A stretch of 64,000 nucleotides of DNA from Mumia sp050632745 (GTDB lineage: Bacteria; Actinomycetota; Actinomycetes; Propionibacteriales; Nocardioidaceae): assembly GCF_050632745.1 (NCBI RefSeq), contig NZ_JBODSD010000007.1, positions 1 through 64,000 on the forward strand. Direction: 5' to 3'. Position numbers and translations under genes: made by a program. Below, piece by piece: positions 34,031 to 41,571 of the stretch. How positions within the stretch are numbered: the first letter of the stretch is position 1; each line of letters starts with the position of its first letter. The notes beneath the pieces are model-generated. The model worked only from the letters and a program-made list of their open reading frames with translations, was not told where the DNA came from and searched no databases.

Positions 34031-35364
34031 GGCTCACCATCGTCGGCGGCGGAGGTTTCCGCGTGCCGCTGGTCTACCGCGCGCTGGCGTCCGACGAGCA
34101 CGCGACCCGCGTCGACGAGCTCGTGCTCCACGACACGGACGAGACCCGGTTGCAGCGGGTGGCCGCCGTGCTCTCCGACATCGCGGGGGAGTACGCCCGC
34201 CCGCCGCGGGTGCGTCTCACGACGGACCTCGCCGGTGCGGTGTCCGGCGCGGACTTCGTGTTCTCGGCGATGCGAGTCGGAGGACTGGCGGGACGGGTCT
34301 GCGACGAGCGTGCTGCGCTCGACCTCGGTGTCCTCGGTCAGGAGACGACCGGCGCCGGAGGCGTCTGCTACGGCCTGCGGACGATCCCCGTCGCCCTCGA
34401 GCTCGCCGAGACGGTCCGCCGCGTCGCGCCGGAGGCGTACGTCATCAACTTCACCAACCCCGCAGGCATGGTCACCGAGGCGATGTCCGCGGTGCTCGGG
34501 CGCCGCGTGATCGGCATCTGCGACTCGCCGGTCGGCCTGTTCAAGCGGGTCGCCCGCCTGCTCGGCATCCCGCGCGAGCAGATCACGTTCGACTATGCCG
34601 GGCTCAACCACCTGGGCTGGCTGCACCGGGCGGTCGTCGACGGCGTGGACCTTCTGCCGGGGCTGCTCGCCGAACCCGACCGGCTGATGCAGATCGAGGA
34701 GGGCCGGCTCTTCGGGCCGCAGTGGCTGGCGTCGCTGGGCACCGTCCCGAACGAGTACCTCTGGTACTGGTACTACACCGCGGACGCCGTGGCCTCGATC
34801 GAGAAGGCCGGTGTGACGCGCGGCGAGTACCTCCTGGAGCAGCAGGACCGCTTCTACGCCGGCGAGGGAGACGCCTTCGCCCGGTGGGAGCGGACGCGTC
34901 TCGACCGCGAGGAGACCTACATGGCGGAGGGGCGCGCGAGCACCGACGCCGGCGAGCGCGACGACGAGGACCTCGACGGAGGCGGGTACGACAAGGTGGC
35001 GCTCGCCCTCATGCGGGCGATCTCCGCCGACGAGGGGACGGAGCTGGTGCTCAACGTCCCCAACGACGGGACGCTCGAGGCGGTCGACGCCGAGGCGATC
35101 GTCGAGGTGCCGTGCACGGTCGGTGCCGACGGTCCGCGCCCGGTCGCCGTCTCGCAGCTGCTCCCGCACGAGCGCGGGCTCGTCACCACGATGAAGGACG
35201 TCGAGCGGACGACGATCGAGGCCGCGACCTCCGGCTCGCGCTCTGCGGCCCTCAAGGCCCTCGCGCTGCACCCGCTCGTGGACTCCGTGACGCACGCCCG
35301 TCAGATCCTCGACCGCGAGATGGCGGCGCTGCCCGAGCTGAGCCGGGTGCTGGTCCGCCCCTGA
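34027..35364 (+). CDS. GH4 6-phospho-glycosidase (6-phospho-beta-glucosidase type)
   Basis: A 445-residue NAD+- and divalent-metal-dependent glycosidase of family GH4, which cleaves 6-phosphorylated glycosides by a redox mechanism. The N-terminal nucleotide-binding motif VGGGGFRVPLVYRAL is followed by NFTNPAGMVTEA (~140), GICDSPVG (Cys ~164) and LNHLGW (His ~195); the Cys and His are the usual metal ligands. The AGGAGG ribosome site is 4 nt before the GTG, which overlaps the regulator's stop codon by 4 bp. Together with an ABC importer, PfkB kinase and NagB, its substrate is more likely a phosphorylated glucosamine-containing disaccharide than a PTS-imported beta-glucoside; this is inference. 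The last 113 bp overlap a convergent gene. Confidence 0.88.
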   Translation: MRLTIVGGGGFRVPLVYRALASDEHATRVDELVLHDTDETRLQRVAAVLSDIAGEYARPPRVRLTTDLAGAVSGADFVFSAMRVGGLAGRVCDERAALDLGVLGQETTGAGGVCYGLRTIPVALELAETVRRVAPEAYVINFTNPAGMVTEAMSAVLGRRVIGICDSPVGLFKRVARLLGIPREQITFDYAGLNHLGWLHRAVVDGVDLLPGLLAEPDRLMQIEEGRLFGPQWLASLGTVPNEYLWYWYYTADAVASIEKAGVTRGEYLLEQQDRFYAGEGDAFARWERTRLDREETYMAEGRASTDAGERDDEDLDGGGYDKVALALMRAISADEGTELVLNVPNDGTLEAVDAEAIVEVPCTVGADGPRPVAVSQLLPHERGLVTTMKDVERTTIEAATSGSRSAALKALALHPLVDSVTHARQILDREMAALPELSRVLVRP

Positions 35365-36049
35365 CCCGGCGCACGAGGAACCACGCCCCGAGGATCGCCC
35401 CGAGCCCGGTCGCGACGGCGACCAGACCCGCCCAGAGCGACGTGAGGCGTTGTCCAGGAGTCGCGGAGGTGGCGAAGACGACGTCGAACTGCTCCGTGCG
35501 GAGCTCCTCCACCTGCGTCGAGCCGTGGGAGTCGGCGACGCGGATCGCCGGCCGTACCTCCAGGACGGCGTCCGACTCGCCGGCCGACCTCCCGGTCACG
35601 ACCCACGTCCACCGTGTGGGCTCGGGAGGCACGTACTGCTGCTCGACCCATCCGGCCGGGCTGATCTCGAGCTCCGTGGGAGAGCCGACGAGCCGGGCTG
35701 AGACGGTGCACGCCACCTGGAGCTCCTCGCTCACGTCGCCCGGCTCGCCGAGCGGGGTGCTCGCGAGCGTCACGGTGTAGGTCTCGGCATCGGCCTGAGT
35801 CAGGTCTGCGTCCGGCGGGTAGGTCACCGACGCGAGGTTGAGCTCCTCGGTCTCGCGGAAGCAGGCGCGCAGCTCGTCGAGGGTCGAGCCCGGCGCCACG
35901 CCGCGCGACGGAACGCCGGCCGGAGCAGCGGCCTCGTCGGGTCTGGCGCCGGGGTCCCACGGGGCGGTCGCGAGAGCCACGGCCGCGCCGACGCCGGCGA
36001 GCAGCAGGGTCAGCGCGAGCGCGGCACGGCGACGTCGATGCTCTGCCAT
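35252..36049 (-). CDS. Hypothetical membrane-anchored protein
   Basis: A 265-residue protein of no family I recognise. It has an N-terminal membrane segment (LALTLLLAGVGAAVALA, ~12-29), a ~170-residue probably extracellular domain with two Cys residues that may pair (RACFRE and QVACTV), and a second membrane segment near the end (WAGLVAVATGLGAILGAWFLV), then a ~35-residue Arg/Gly-rich cytosolic tail. GGGAGG precedes the ATG at 36049. Its 3' end runs 113 bp antisense into the GH4 gene; the tail encoded there may be a non-conserved extension. Confidence 0.65.
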   Translation of the reverse strand: MAEHRRRRAALALTLLLAGVGAAVALATAPWDPGARPDEAAAPAGVPSRGVAPGSTLDELRACFRETEELNLASVTYPPDADLTQADAETYTVTLASTPLGEPGDVSEELQVACTVSARLVGSPTELEISPAGWVEQQYVPPEPTRWTWVVTGRSAGESDAVLEVRPAIRVADSHGSTQVEELRTEQFDVVFATSATPGQRLTSLWAGLVAVATGLGAILGAWFLVRRVRGGPAPGSARAAPPSRGRGSDGRASRSPRAGAARGP

Positions 36050-36196
36050 CGGGTGCCTCCCAGGTCCGCGCCGGGGGGCCTTTCTCAGCGTACGGCGCAG
36101 GCGGTCCACGCCGAGCGCAGACGACGCTGCCTCCGCGCGTCGCCTTGCGGGGCCCGGAGCCTCGCGGGATCCTCGTCACCGGCGAGGGGAGCCACG

Positions 36197-36370
36197 ATGA
36201 GCAAGACCGCGACCGGTGCGAGCAGCGTCATCTACCCGCTCGGGATCTTCGGGTCCTGGGTGTGGTTCTGGCAGCAGGCCGACGGCTTCTGGGAGCACGT
36301 GCTCGCGATCCTGCAAGGCCTCGTCTGGCCCGCGATCATGGTGTACGAGGTGTTCCAGGCGCTGGCCTGA
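36197..36370 (+). CDS. Small membrane protein (57 aa)
   Basis: A 57-residue protein with two hydrophobic segments: VIYPLGIFGSWVWFW and HVLAILQGLVWPAIMVYEVFQAL. Its aromatic, Trp-rich character resembles small bacterial inner-membrane proteins of unknown role. A GAGGGGAG ribosome site lies 6 nt before the ATG at 36197. Its last 35 bp overlap the convergent membrane-protein gene. Confidence 0.6.
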   Translation: MSKTATGASSVIYPLGIFGSWVWFWQQADGFWEHVLAILQGLVWPAIMVYEVFQALA

Positions 36371-36788
36371 CGCACGTCACGACCGCGACGACGATCGCCA
36401 CGACGCTCCCGGCGACGCCGACGCCGAGCAGGACCCGCGTGACGAGGTCCCAGTCGACGGCGGTGTTGCCGAAGGCGAACGGGAAGACCTCCCACAGGCG
36501 GACCAGCGCAGCCAGGCCGATCGCCGTCGTCGCGAGCTCGCCGAGCGCCTTGACCCGCTTGCCGGGGTCGACCGCCGCATAGACGCTGTTCGCCACCACC
36601 CCGCCGACCAGCGAGGCGTTGATCCACCCGATGACCTCGGCCGTCTCCGCGGTCAGGAACGGCACCACCTCCCAGCCGGGCCAGCCGTTCACCGCGACCA
36701 GGATCACGGCGTTCACGACCACGGCCACGACGTAGCCGGCGCGGCGGCTCGCGCTGCCGGCCCTGGACCGGGCGATCGTCGTCGACAT
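36336..36788 (-). CDS. Small multi-pass membrane protein
   Basis: A 150-residue protein with about four hydrophobic segments (VVAVVVNAVILVAVNGWPGW, VIGWINASLVGGVVANSVYAAV, LATTAIGLAALVRLWEVFPF, VLLGVGVAGSVVAIVVAVVTCV). I do not recognise a named family, though similar proteins occur widely in actinobacteria. An AAGGGGG ribosome site precedes the ATG at 36788. It is convergent with the 57-residue membrane protein and divergent from the CHRD gene (182-bp gap). Confidence 0.7.
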   Translation of the reverse strand: MSTTIARSRAGSASRRAGYVVAVVVNAVILVAVNGWPGWEVVPFLTAETAEVIGWINASLVGGVVANSVYAAVDPGKRVKALGELATTAIGLAALVRLWEVFPFAFGNTAVDWDLVTRVLLGVGVAGSVVAIVVAVVTCVRPAPGTPRTP

Positions 36789-36970
36789 CGTGGACCCCCT
36801 TCGTCTCCCTCCCTTCCATCGAACGTCCACGGGTCGCGCGATGCCAGGGACCGAGGTCCCGAGTCCCACATCCGTCCGCAACCGGCGTTGACCTCGCCGG
36901 AGGGCGCGCGTTCAGTGGAGAGGGGCGGCACCTCGCCGCGACCTCCGGCCCCAGCACGAAGGAGCAGTCC

Positions 36971-37519
36971 ATGGTCAGCAAAGCTGGACCGGTCGCGGCC
37001 GCAGCCGTCATCCTCCTCTCCGGCGCCGCGGGCGTGACGATGGCGAAGGGGGACTCGGGTCCCACCGGCAAGCGCTCGACGCTCACCGGGTACGAGGAGG
37101 TCCCGGCGCTCTCGACCGCCGCCGGGGGAACGTTCCGCTCCAAGATCGCGCGTGACGGGAGCACCATCCGCTACCGCCTGACGTACGGCGGCCTCACCGG
37201 CAGCGTCACGCAGGCGCACATCCACTTCGGGCAGAGGGCCGTGAACGGCGGGGTCTCCGTGTTCCTGTGCACGAACCTCGGCAACGGGCCCGCCGGCACC
37301 CAGGCCTGCCCCCAGCAGGGGTCCGTCAGCGGCGTCATCGATGCCGCCGACGTCGTCGGTCCGACCGGTCAGGGCATCGCCGCCGGCGAGCTCGCCGAGC
37401 TGGTCCGCGCGATCCGTTCGGGCACCGCGTACGTCAACGTGCACTCCACGACGTACCCCGGTGGCGAGATCCGGGCGCAGCTCCCGGGCAAGAAGCACAA
37501 GCACAGCCACCACCACTGA
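36971..37519 (+). CDS. Exported CHRD-domain protein with His-rich tail
   Basis: A 182-residue secreted protein. The hydrophobic N-terminus (AAAAVILLSGAAGVTMA) is a likely signal peptide. The rest is a CHRD domain, with the repeated strand pattern LTGYEEVPALSTAAGGTFR, ITRYRLTYGGL-like core, THIH-type QAHIHFGQ (~82) and GTAYVNVHSTTYPGGEIRAQL near the end. Bacterial CHRD proteins are mostly of unknown function. The protein ends KKHKHSHHH, a run of basic and His residues that could bind metal. AAGGAG lies 6 nt before the ATG. Confidence 0.85.
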   Translation: MVSKAGPVAAAAVILLSGAAGVTMAKGDSGPTGKRSTLTGYEEVPALSTAAGGTFRSKIARDGSTIRYRLTYGGLTGSVTQAHIHFGQRAVNGGVSVFLCTNLGNGPAGTQACPQQGSVSGVIDAADVVGPTGQGIAAGELAELVRAIRSGTAYVNVHSTTYPGGEIRAQLPGKKHKHSHHH

Positions 37520-37529
37520 GCGAGGTGCC

Positions 37530-37585
37530 GCGCTCGGCGCGAGACGCAACGCCGTTCGTACGGCGCCACTACCCGCGCCGAGCGC
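37530..37585 (+). terminator. Nested hairpin terminator after the CHRD gene
   Basis: An outer perfect 12-bp inverted repeat (37530-37541 with 37574-37585) encloses an inner 6-bp stem with a 4-nt loop (37550-37555 with 37560-37565). It begins 11 nt after the stop codon. Likely a terminator separating CHRD from the D-aminoacylase-like gene. Confidence 0.6.
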
Positions 37586-37625
37586 CTTCGTCGTCTCCGA
37601 CCAAGGCGCGCCCGGTCGCGTTTGA

Positions 37626-37631
37626 CAGGCT
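37626..37631 (+). promoter_or_regulatory. Candidate -10 (CAGGCT) of a leaderless transcript
   Basis: CAGGCT lies 6 nt before the ATG at 37638 with no ribosome site between, the same arrangement as at 7153-7158. A TTCGTCGT octamer (37587-37594) upstream resembles half of the palindrome before the PucR gene, but this octamer is common here. Confidence 0.35.
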
Positions 37632-37637
37632 GCGAGC

Positions 37638-39113
37638 ATGGACACACTCCTGCGCGGCGGCCGCGTCGTCGACCCTGGCACCTCCTTCGACGGACTGGCC
37701 GACGTCCTGATCCGCGACGGCGCGATCGCCGCGCTCGGACCCGACGTCGCCGCGCCGGACGGCACCGCCGTCGTCGACGCGACAGGACTCGTCGTCGGTC
37801 CGGGGTTCGTCGACCTGCACAGCCACGTCCACTCGATCGCCGGACAACGCCTCCAGGCCATGGACGGCGTGACCACGGCGCTCGACCTCGAGGCGGGGCT
37901 GATGCCGGTCGCGACGGCATACGAGGACGCCGCCCGTGAGGGCAGGCCGCTCAACTTCGGCTTCTCCGCGTCCTGGGGCGTCGCGCGGGCGCACGCGCAC
38001 CTCGGGATCGAGCCCGACGCACGCTTCGACTCGGGCCTCGCGCTGCTCGGCGACCCGGCGTGGCAGCGGTCGTCCTCCCCGGCCGAGCTCAGGACCTGGC
38101 TGTCGCTGCTCGAGCGGGAGCTCGCCGACGGCGCCCTCGGGATCGGCATCCTCCTCGGGTACGCCCCGCGGACCGACCCCGCCGAGCTGCTCGCGGTGGC
38201 CCGACTGGCCGCGGCGGCGGACGCGCCGACGTACACGCACGTCCGCGAGCTCGTCGAGGCCGACCCGACCACGCCGATCGACGGCTCGGAGGAGCTGATG
38301 ATCGCCGCGGGGGAGACCGGCGCCGCGATGCACCACTGCCACGTCAACAGCACGTCGCGTCGCCATGTCGACCGGGTTCTCGGGATGCTCGACAAGTCTC
38401 GCGCGTCCGGGTCTCGGATGACCGTCGAGACCTATCCGTACGGCGCGGGCAGCACGGGCGTCGGGGCGTACTTCCTGGCTCCCGAGCGTCTCGCGGCCTG
38501 GGGCATCCGGCCCTCCAACATCGTGATGGTGGAGACGGGGGAGCGGATCGCCGACGAGGGAAGGCTGCGCGAGGTCCGCGCGACCGACCCTGGGGCGGAG
38601 TGCCTCGTCGAGTTCCTGGACGAGCGCGACCCGGCCGACCGTGCGCTGCTCCAGCAGGCGCTGGCCTTCCCCGACGCGATCGTCGCGAGCGATGCGATGC
38701 CCGTCCTGTGGGGCAACGGCGTCATGGACTCGAGGGAGTGGCCGCTGCCCCCAGGCGGCGCGACCCATCCCAGGACCGCCGGCACCTTCGCGAAGTCCCT
38801 GCGGCTGATGGTCCGCGAGACCGCGGTGTGGACCTGGCTGGAGGCGTTCCGCCGCTGCTCGTACCTGCCCGCCCGCGTCCTCGACGACGCTGCTCCCGCG
38901 GCGCGCGCGAAGGGCCACCTCGGAGTCGGCGCCGACGCCGACGTCGTCGTTCTGGACCCGGAGCGGATCTCGGACGCCGCCACGTACGCCGACCCGGTGC
39001 GGCCTTCGGTAGGCGTTCGGCACCTGTTCGTGGCCGGCACGGCCGTCGTCCGCGACGGAGCGTTGCAGGTCGATGCCTACCCCGGGCGTCCCCTGCGCGG
39101 CGAGCCCCGCTGA
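37638..39113 (+). CDS. D-aminoacylase-like amidohydrolase
   Basis: A 491-residue metal-dependent amidohydrolase of the N-acyl-D-amino-acid deacylase/dihydroorotase-like group. Typical are the N-terminal MDTLLRGGRVVDPG, the metal motif PGFVDLHSHVHS (~57-68, HxH), MHHCHVNSTSRRHVDRVL (~230) and the late IVASDAMPV (Asp, ~352). The C-terminal VGADADVVVLDPERI strand completes the small beta domain. No signal peptide: cytosolic. Members release D- or L-amino acids from N-acyl forms or act on cyclic amides; the substrate is not certain. It lies just upstream of the peptide-uptake operon on the same strand, separated by 143 bp, and probably feeds the same pathway. Confidence 0.8.
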   Translation: MDTLLRGGRVVDPGTSFDGLADVLIRDGAIAALGPDVAAPDGTAVVDATGLVVGPGFVDLHSHVHSIAGQRLQAMDGVTTALDLEAGLMPVATAYEDAAREGRPLNFGFSASWGVARAHAHLGIEPDARFDSGLALLGDPAWQRSSSPAELRTWLSLLERELADGALGIGILLGYAPRTDPAELLAVARLAAAADAPTYTHVRELVEADPTTPIDGSEELMIAAGETGAAMHHCHVNSTSRRHVDRVLGMLDKSRASGSRMTVETYPYGAGSTGVGAYFLAPERLAAWGIRPSNIVMVETGERIADEGRLREVRATDPGAECLVEFLDERDPADRALLQQALAFPDAIVASDAMPVLWGNGVMDSREWPLPPGGATHPRTAGTFAKSLRLMVRETAVWTWLEAFRRCSYLPARVLDDAAPAARAKGHLGVGADADVVVLDPERISDAATYADPVRPSVGVRHLFVAGTAVVRDGALQVDAYPGRPLRGEPR

Positions 39114-39190
39114 CGCAGCACCACACTTCTCGGCGCCCGTCGCGGACACCGTCGTCGGCGCCACCCAACCAGGGCGAGTTTCTTTGTTCG

Positions 39191-39228
39191 GCACGACGAA
39201 GAGGTCCCGGCGCCGGCGCCCCTACGCT
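39191..39228 (+). promoter_or_regulatory. Candidate promoter/operator of the peptide-scavenging operon
   Basis: A TACGCT hexamer (39223-39228) lies 28 nt before the ATG at 39257, upstream of a GAGGAGGA ribosome site. GCACGACGAA (39191-39200) repeats ten bases of the palindrome before the PucR gene (53809-53818) and may be a half-site. Confidence 0.35.
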
Positions 39229-39256
39229 CCACGAAACCCACCGAGGAGGAGCGGAC

Positions 39257-40642
39257 ATGGCGTCACTGGCAGAGGTCGGCACGTGGATCGAGAAGCGGCT
39301 CCCGGAGCTGCTCGCCGAGCACCAGGTCCCCGGGGCGGCCGTGGCCGTGCTCGCAGGCGGCGAGGTGGTCGACACCGCCGCCGGAGTCCTCAGCAAGGCG
39401 ACCGGCGTCGAGGCGACGCCCGACTCGGTCTTCCAGGTCGGCTCGATCACGAAGGTCTGGACGACGACGCTGGCGATGCAGCTCGTCGACGAGGGAAAGC
39501 TCGACCTCGACGCCACGGTCCGCACCTACGTCCCGGAGTTCGCCCTCGGTGACGAGGATGCCGCCGCCGCGATCACCGTCCGCCAGCTGATGTGCCACGT
39601 CTCGGGCTTCGAGGGTGACATCTTCACCGACACCGGCAAGGGCGACGACTGCGTCGAGAAGTACGTCGCGGTGCTCGCCGACGTGCCCCAGCTCTTCGCG
39701 CCGGGGGAGCGGTTCTCCTACAACAACGCCGGCTACTGCGTCCTCGGCCGCGTCGTCGAGGTGCTCCGCGAGAAGCCGTTCGACGACTGCGTCCGCGACC
39801 ACCTGTTCACGCCGCTCGGGTTGACGCACGCGGCCAACGGGCCCTACGAGGCGATCATGTACCGGGCGGCGGTCGGCCACATCCAGCAGTCCGCCGACGC
39901 GGACTTCGAGCCGGCGCCCGTCTGGTCGCTGGTCCGCTCGAACGCCCCGGCCGGGTCGATGCTGGCGATGCGTCCCCGCGACCTGCTCGGGTTCGCCCGC
40001 ATGCACCTCGCCGGCGGGACGGCACCCGACGGCACCGAGGTCCTCAGCCCGGCCAGCGTCAAGGCGATGCAGGAGCGGCAGGTCGAGCTGCCCGACCTCG
40101 GCCTCATGGGCAACGCCTGGGGACTCGGCTGGGAGATCTTCGACTTCGAGGGAGGCACCGTGATCGGTCACGACGGTGGCACCATCGGCCAGTCGGCGTT
40201 CCTGCGGATCGTGCCCGGTCGCGACGTCGCGGTCGCCCTGCTCACCAACGGCGGCAACCCGTTCCAGCTCTACACCGAGATCTTCGGTCACGTCCTCGCC
40301 GAGCTCGCGGACGTGACGGTCCCCGAGCTCCCCACGCCCGAGCCGGGCGCGAAGGTCGCGGACCCGCAGCGGTACGCGGGGACGTACGCGTCGTCCGTCG
40401 CCGACTCGATCGTCACCGTCGACGAGGATGGTCGTCTCTGGATCGAGCGCGAGATGAAGGGCATCTTCGCCGAGCTCGGCGAGGCGCCGGAGAAGAGCGA
40501 GCTCGTCGCGTGGCGCGGCGACACGCTGCTCCCGGCCCAGGCCGAGCACGGCGTCCACATGCCGCACGCGTTCGTCGTCGAGGGCGGCGCGGACCGCGCG
40601 TCCTTCCTGCACACCGGGCGCGCGGACCGCAGGGTGTCGTGA
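39257..40642 (+). CDS. Class C beta-lactamase-fold serine hydrolase
   Basis: A 461-residue penicillin-binding-protein-like serine hydrolase. Active-site motifs are SITK (63-66), YNN (~155) and HDGG (~305). The C-terminal ~110 residues add a lipocalin-like beta domain, as in D-aminopeptidase/DmpB-type and esterase EstB-type relatives. No signal peptide is seen, so it is probably cytosolic and acts on imported peptides rather than on cell-wall or antibiotic. It is closely related to the C-terminal half of the S9 fusion at 47270 (shared FTDTGxGDDCxEKYVAVL). GAGGAGGA precedes the ATG. Its stop overlaps the next gene by 4 bp (GTGA). D-peptidase activity is inference from context. Confidence 0.85.
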   Translation: MASLAEVGTWIEKRLPELLAEHQVPGAAVAVLAGGEVVDTAAGVLSKATGVEATPDSVFQVGSITKVWTTTLAMQLVDEGKLDLDATVRTYVPEFALGDEDAAAAITVRQLMCHVSGFEGDIFTDTGKGDDCVEKYVAVLADVPQLFAPGERFSYNNAGYCVLGRVVEVLREKPFDDCVRDHLFTPLGLTHAANGPYEAIMYRAAVGHIQQSADADFEPAPVWSLVRSNAPAGSMLAMRPRDLLGFARMHLAGGTAPDGTEVLSPASVKAMQERQVELPDLGLMGNAWGLGWEIFDFEGGTVIGHDGGTIGQSAFLRIVPGRDVAVALLTNGGNPFQLYTEIFGHVLAELADVTVPELPTPEPGAKVADPQRYAGTYASSVADSIVTVDEDGRLWIEREMKGIFAELGEAPEKSELVAWRGDTLLPAQAEHGVHMPHAFVVEGGADRASFLHTGRADRRVS

Positions 40643-41571
40643 CCGACCACGCAGTGTCCGACGACATCGCGGCCGTCTTCGCCGCCGCGGGAGCCACCGG
40701 ATTCCTCCACGCCCGCGAGGTCGGCGTGGACGACGGCCCGGAGATCAGCGTGGGTGGCGACGATCCCGTCGTGCTGGCCTCGGTCTTCAAGATCCCGGTC
40801 GCGGTCGCGTACGCCAGGGAGGTCGCGGCAGGTCGTCTGGACCCCGCCGAGCGTGCCCGGGTCACCTCGCGCTACCGGATCGGGGGGATCGGCACGGCCG
40901 GATGTGCCGACGACGTCGAGATGAGCTGGCGCGACCTGGCGCTGTTCATGCTGACGATGAGCGACAACGCGGCGACCGACGTCGTCTTCCACCGGGTCGG
41001 CCAGGAGGCGGTGGACCGGGTGCTGGCCGACCTGGGACTGGGCCGCACGCGCCTGGTCGGGTGCTGCGAGGACCTGTTCGCGTCGCTGCTCGCCGACCTC
41101 GGGGTGTCCGCCGACGACGACGTCGACGCCGCGCTCGCCGCAGCGACGCCCGAGCAGGTCTGGAAGCTCGCCGTCCTCGACCCGTCACGGACGACCGCGT
41201 CGACCCCGCGAGAGATCACCACGCTCCTCGACGCGATCTGGACCGACCGCGCGGCGGCGTCGGAGGCCTGTGCCACGGTCCGAGACATCATGGCGCACCA
41301 GGTCTGGCCGCACCGCCTGACGTCGGGCTTCGACGCCGGGGTCACGATCGCCGCCAAGACGGGGACCCTGCCGGCCGTCCGCAACGAGGCCGGCGTCGTC
41401 AGCTATCCCGACGGCCGCCGGTACGCGGTGGCCGTGTTCACCCGGGCGGAGTCGCTCGTCGACCGCCAGCCCGCCGTGGACGCCTCGATCGGACGAGCAG
41501 CGCGGCTCGCGATCGACCACCTCCGAACCCTCACCCCCACACCTCACGACCTGGCTGGAGGCGGCCAATGA
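40639..41571 (+). CDS. Class A beta-lactamase-like serine hydrolase
   Basis: A 310-residue protein of the beta-lactamase2 family. Motifs are SVFK (48-51), SDN (~107-109) and KTG (~240). It has no signal peptide, while true class A beta-lactamases are exported, so a cytosolic amidase/peptidase role is more likely than drug resistance. The GTG start overlaps the stop of the class C gene, and its own stop overlaps the start of the binding-protein gene (ATGA). Encoding two unrelated-class serine D,D-type hydrolases back to back with a peptide importer is unusual. Confidence 0.8.
   Translation: MTDHAVSDDIAAVFAAAGATGFLHAREVGVDDGPEISVGGDDPVVLASVFKIPVAVAYAREVAAGRLDPAERARVTSRYRIGGIGTAGCADDVEMSWRDLALFMLTMSDNAATDVVFHRVGQEAVDRVLADLGLGRTRLVGCCEDLFASLLADLGVSADDDVDAALAAATPEQVWKLAVLDPSRTTASTPREITTLLDAIWTDRAAASEACATVRDIMAHQVWPHRLTSGFDAGVTIAAKTGTLPAVRNEAGVVSYPDGRRYAVAVFTRAESLVDRQPAVDASIGRAARLAIDHLRTLTPTPHDLAGGGQ

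Noticed and set aside
37587..37594. TTCGTCGT as a PucR half-site before 37638
   Set aside because: The octamer also occurs several times inside coding sequence in this window, so it carries little weight.
39257..41571. Tandem beta-lactamases as antibiotic resistance genes
   Set aside because: Neither has a signal peptide and both are embedded in a peptide uptake operon; an intracellular hydrolase role fits better.
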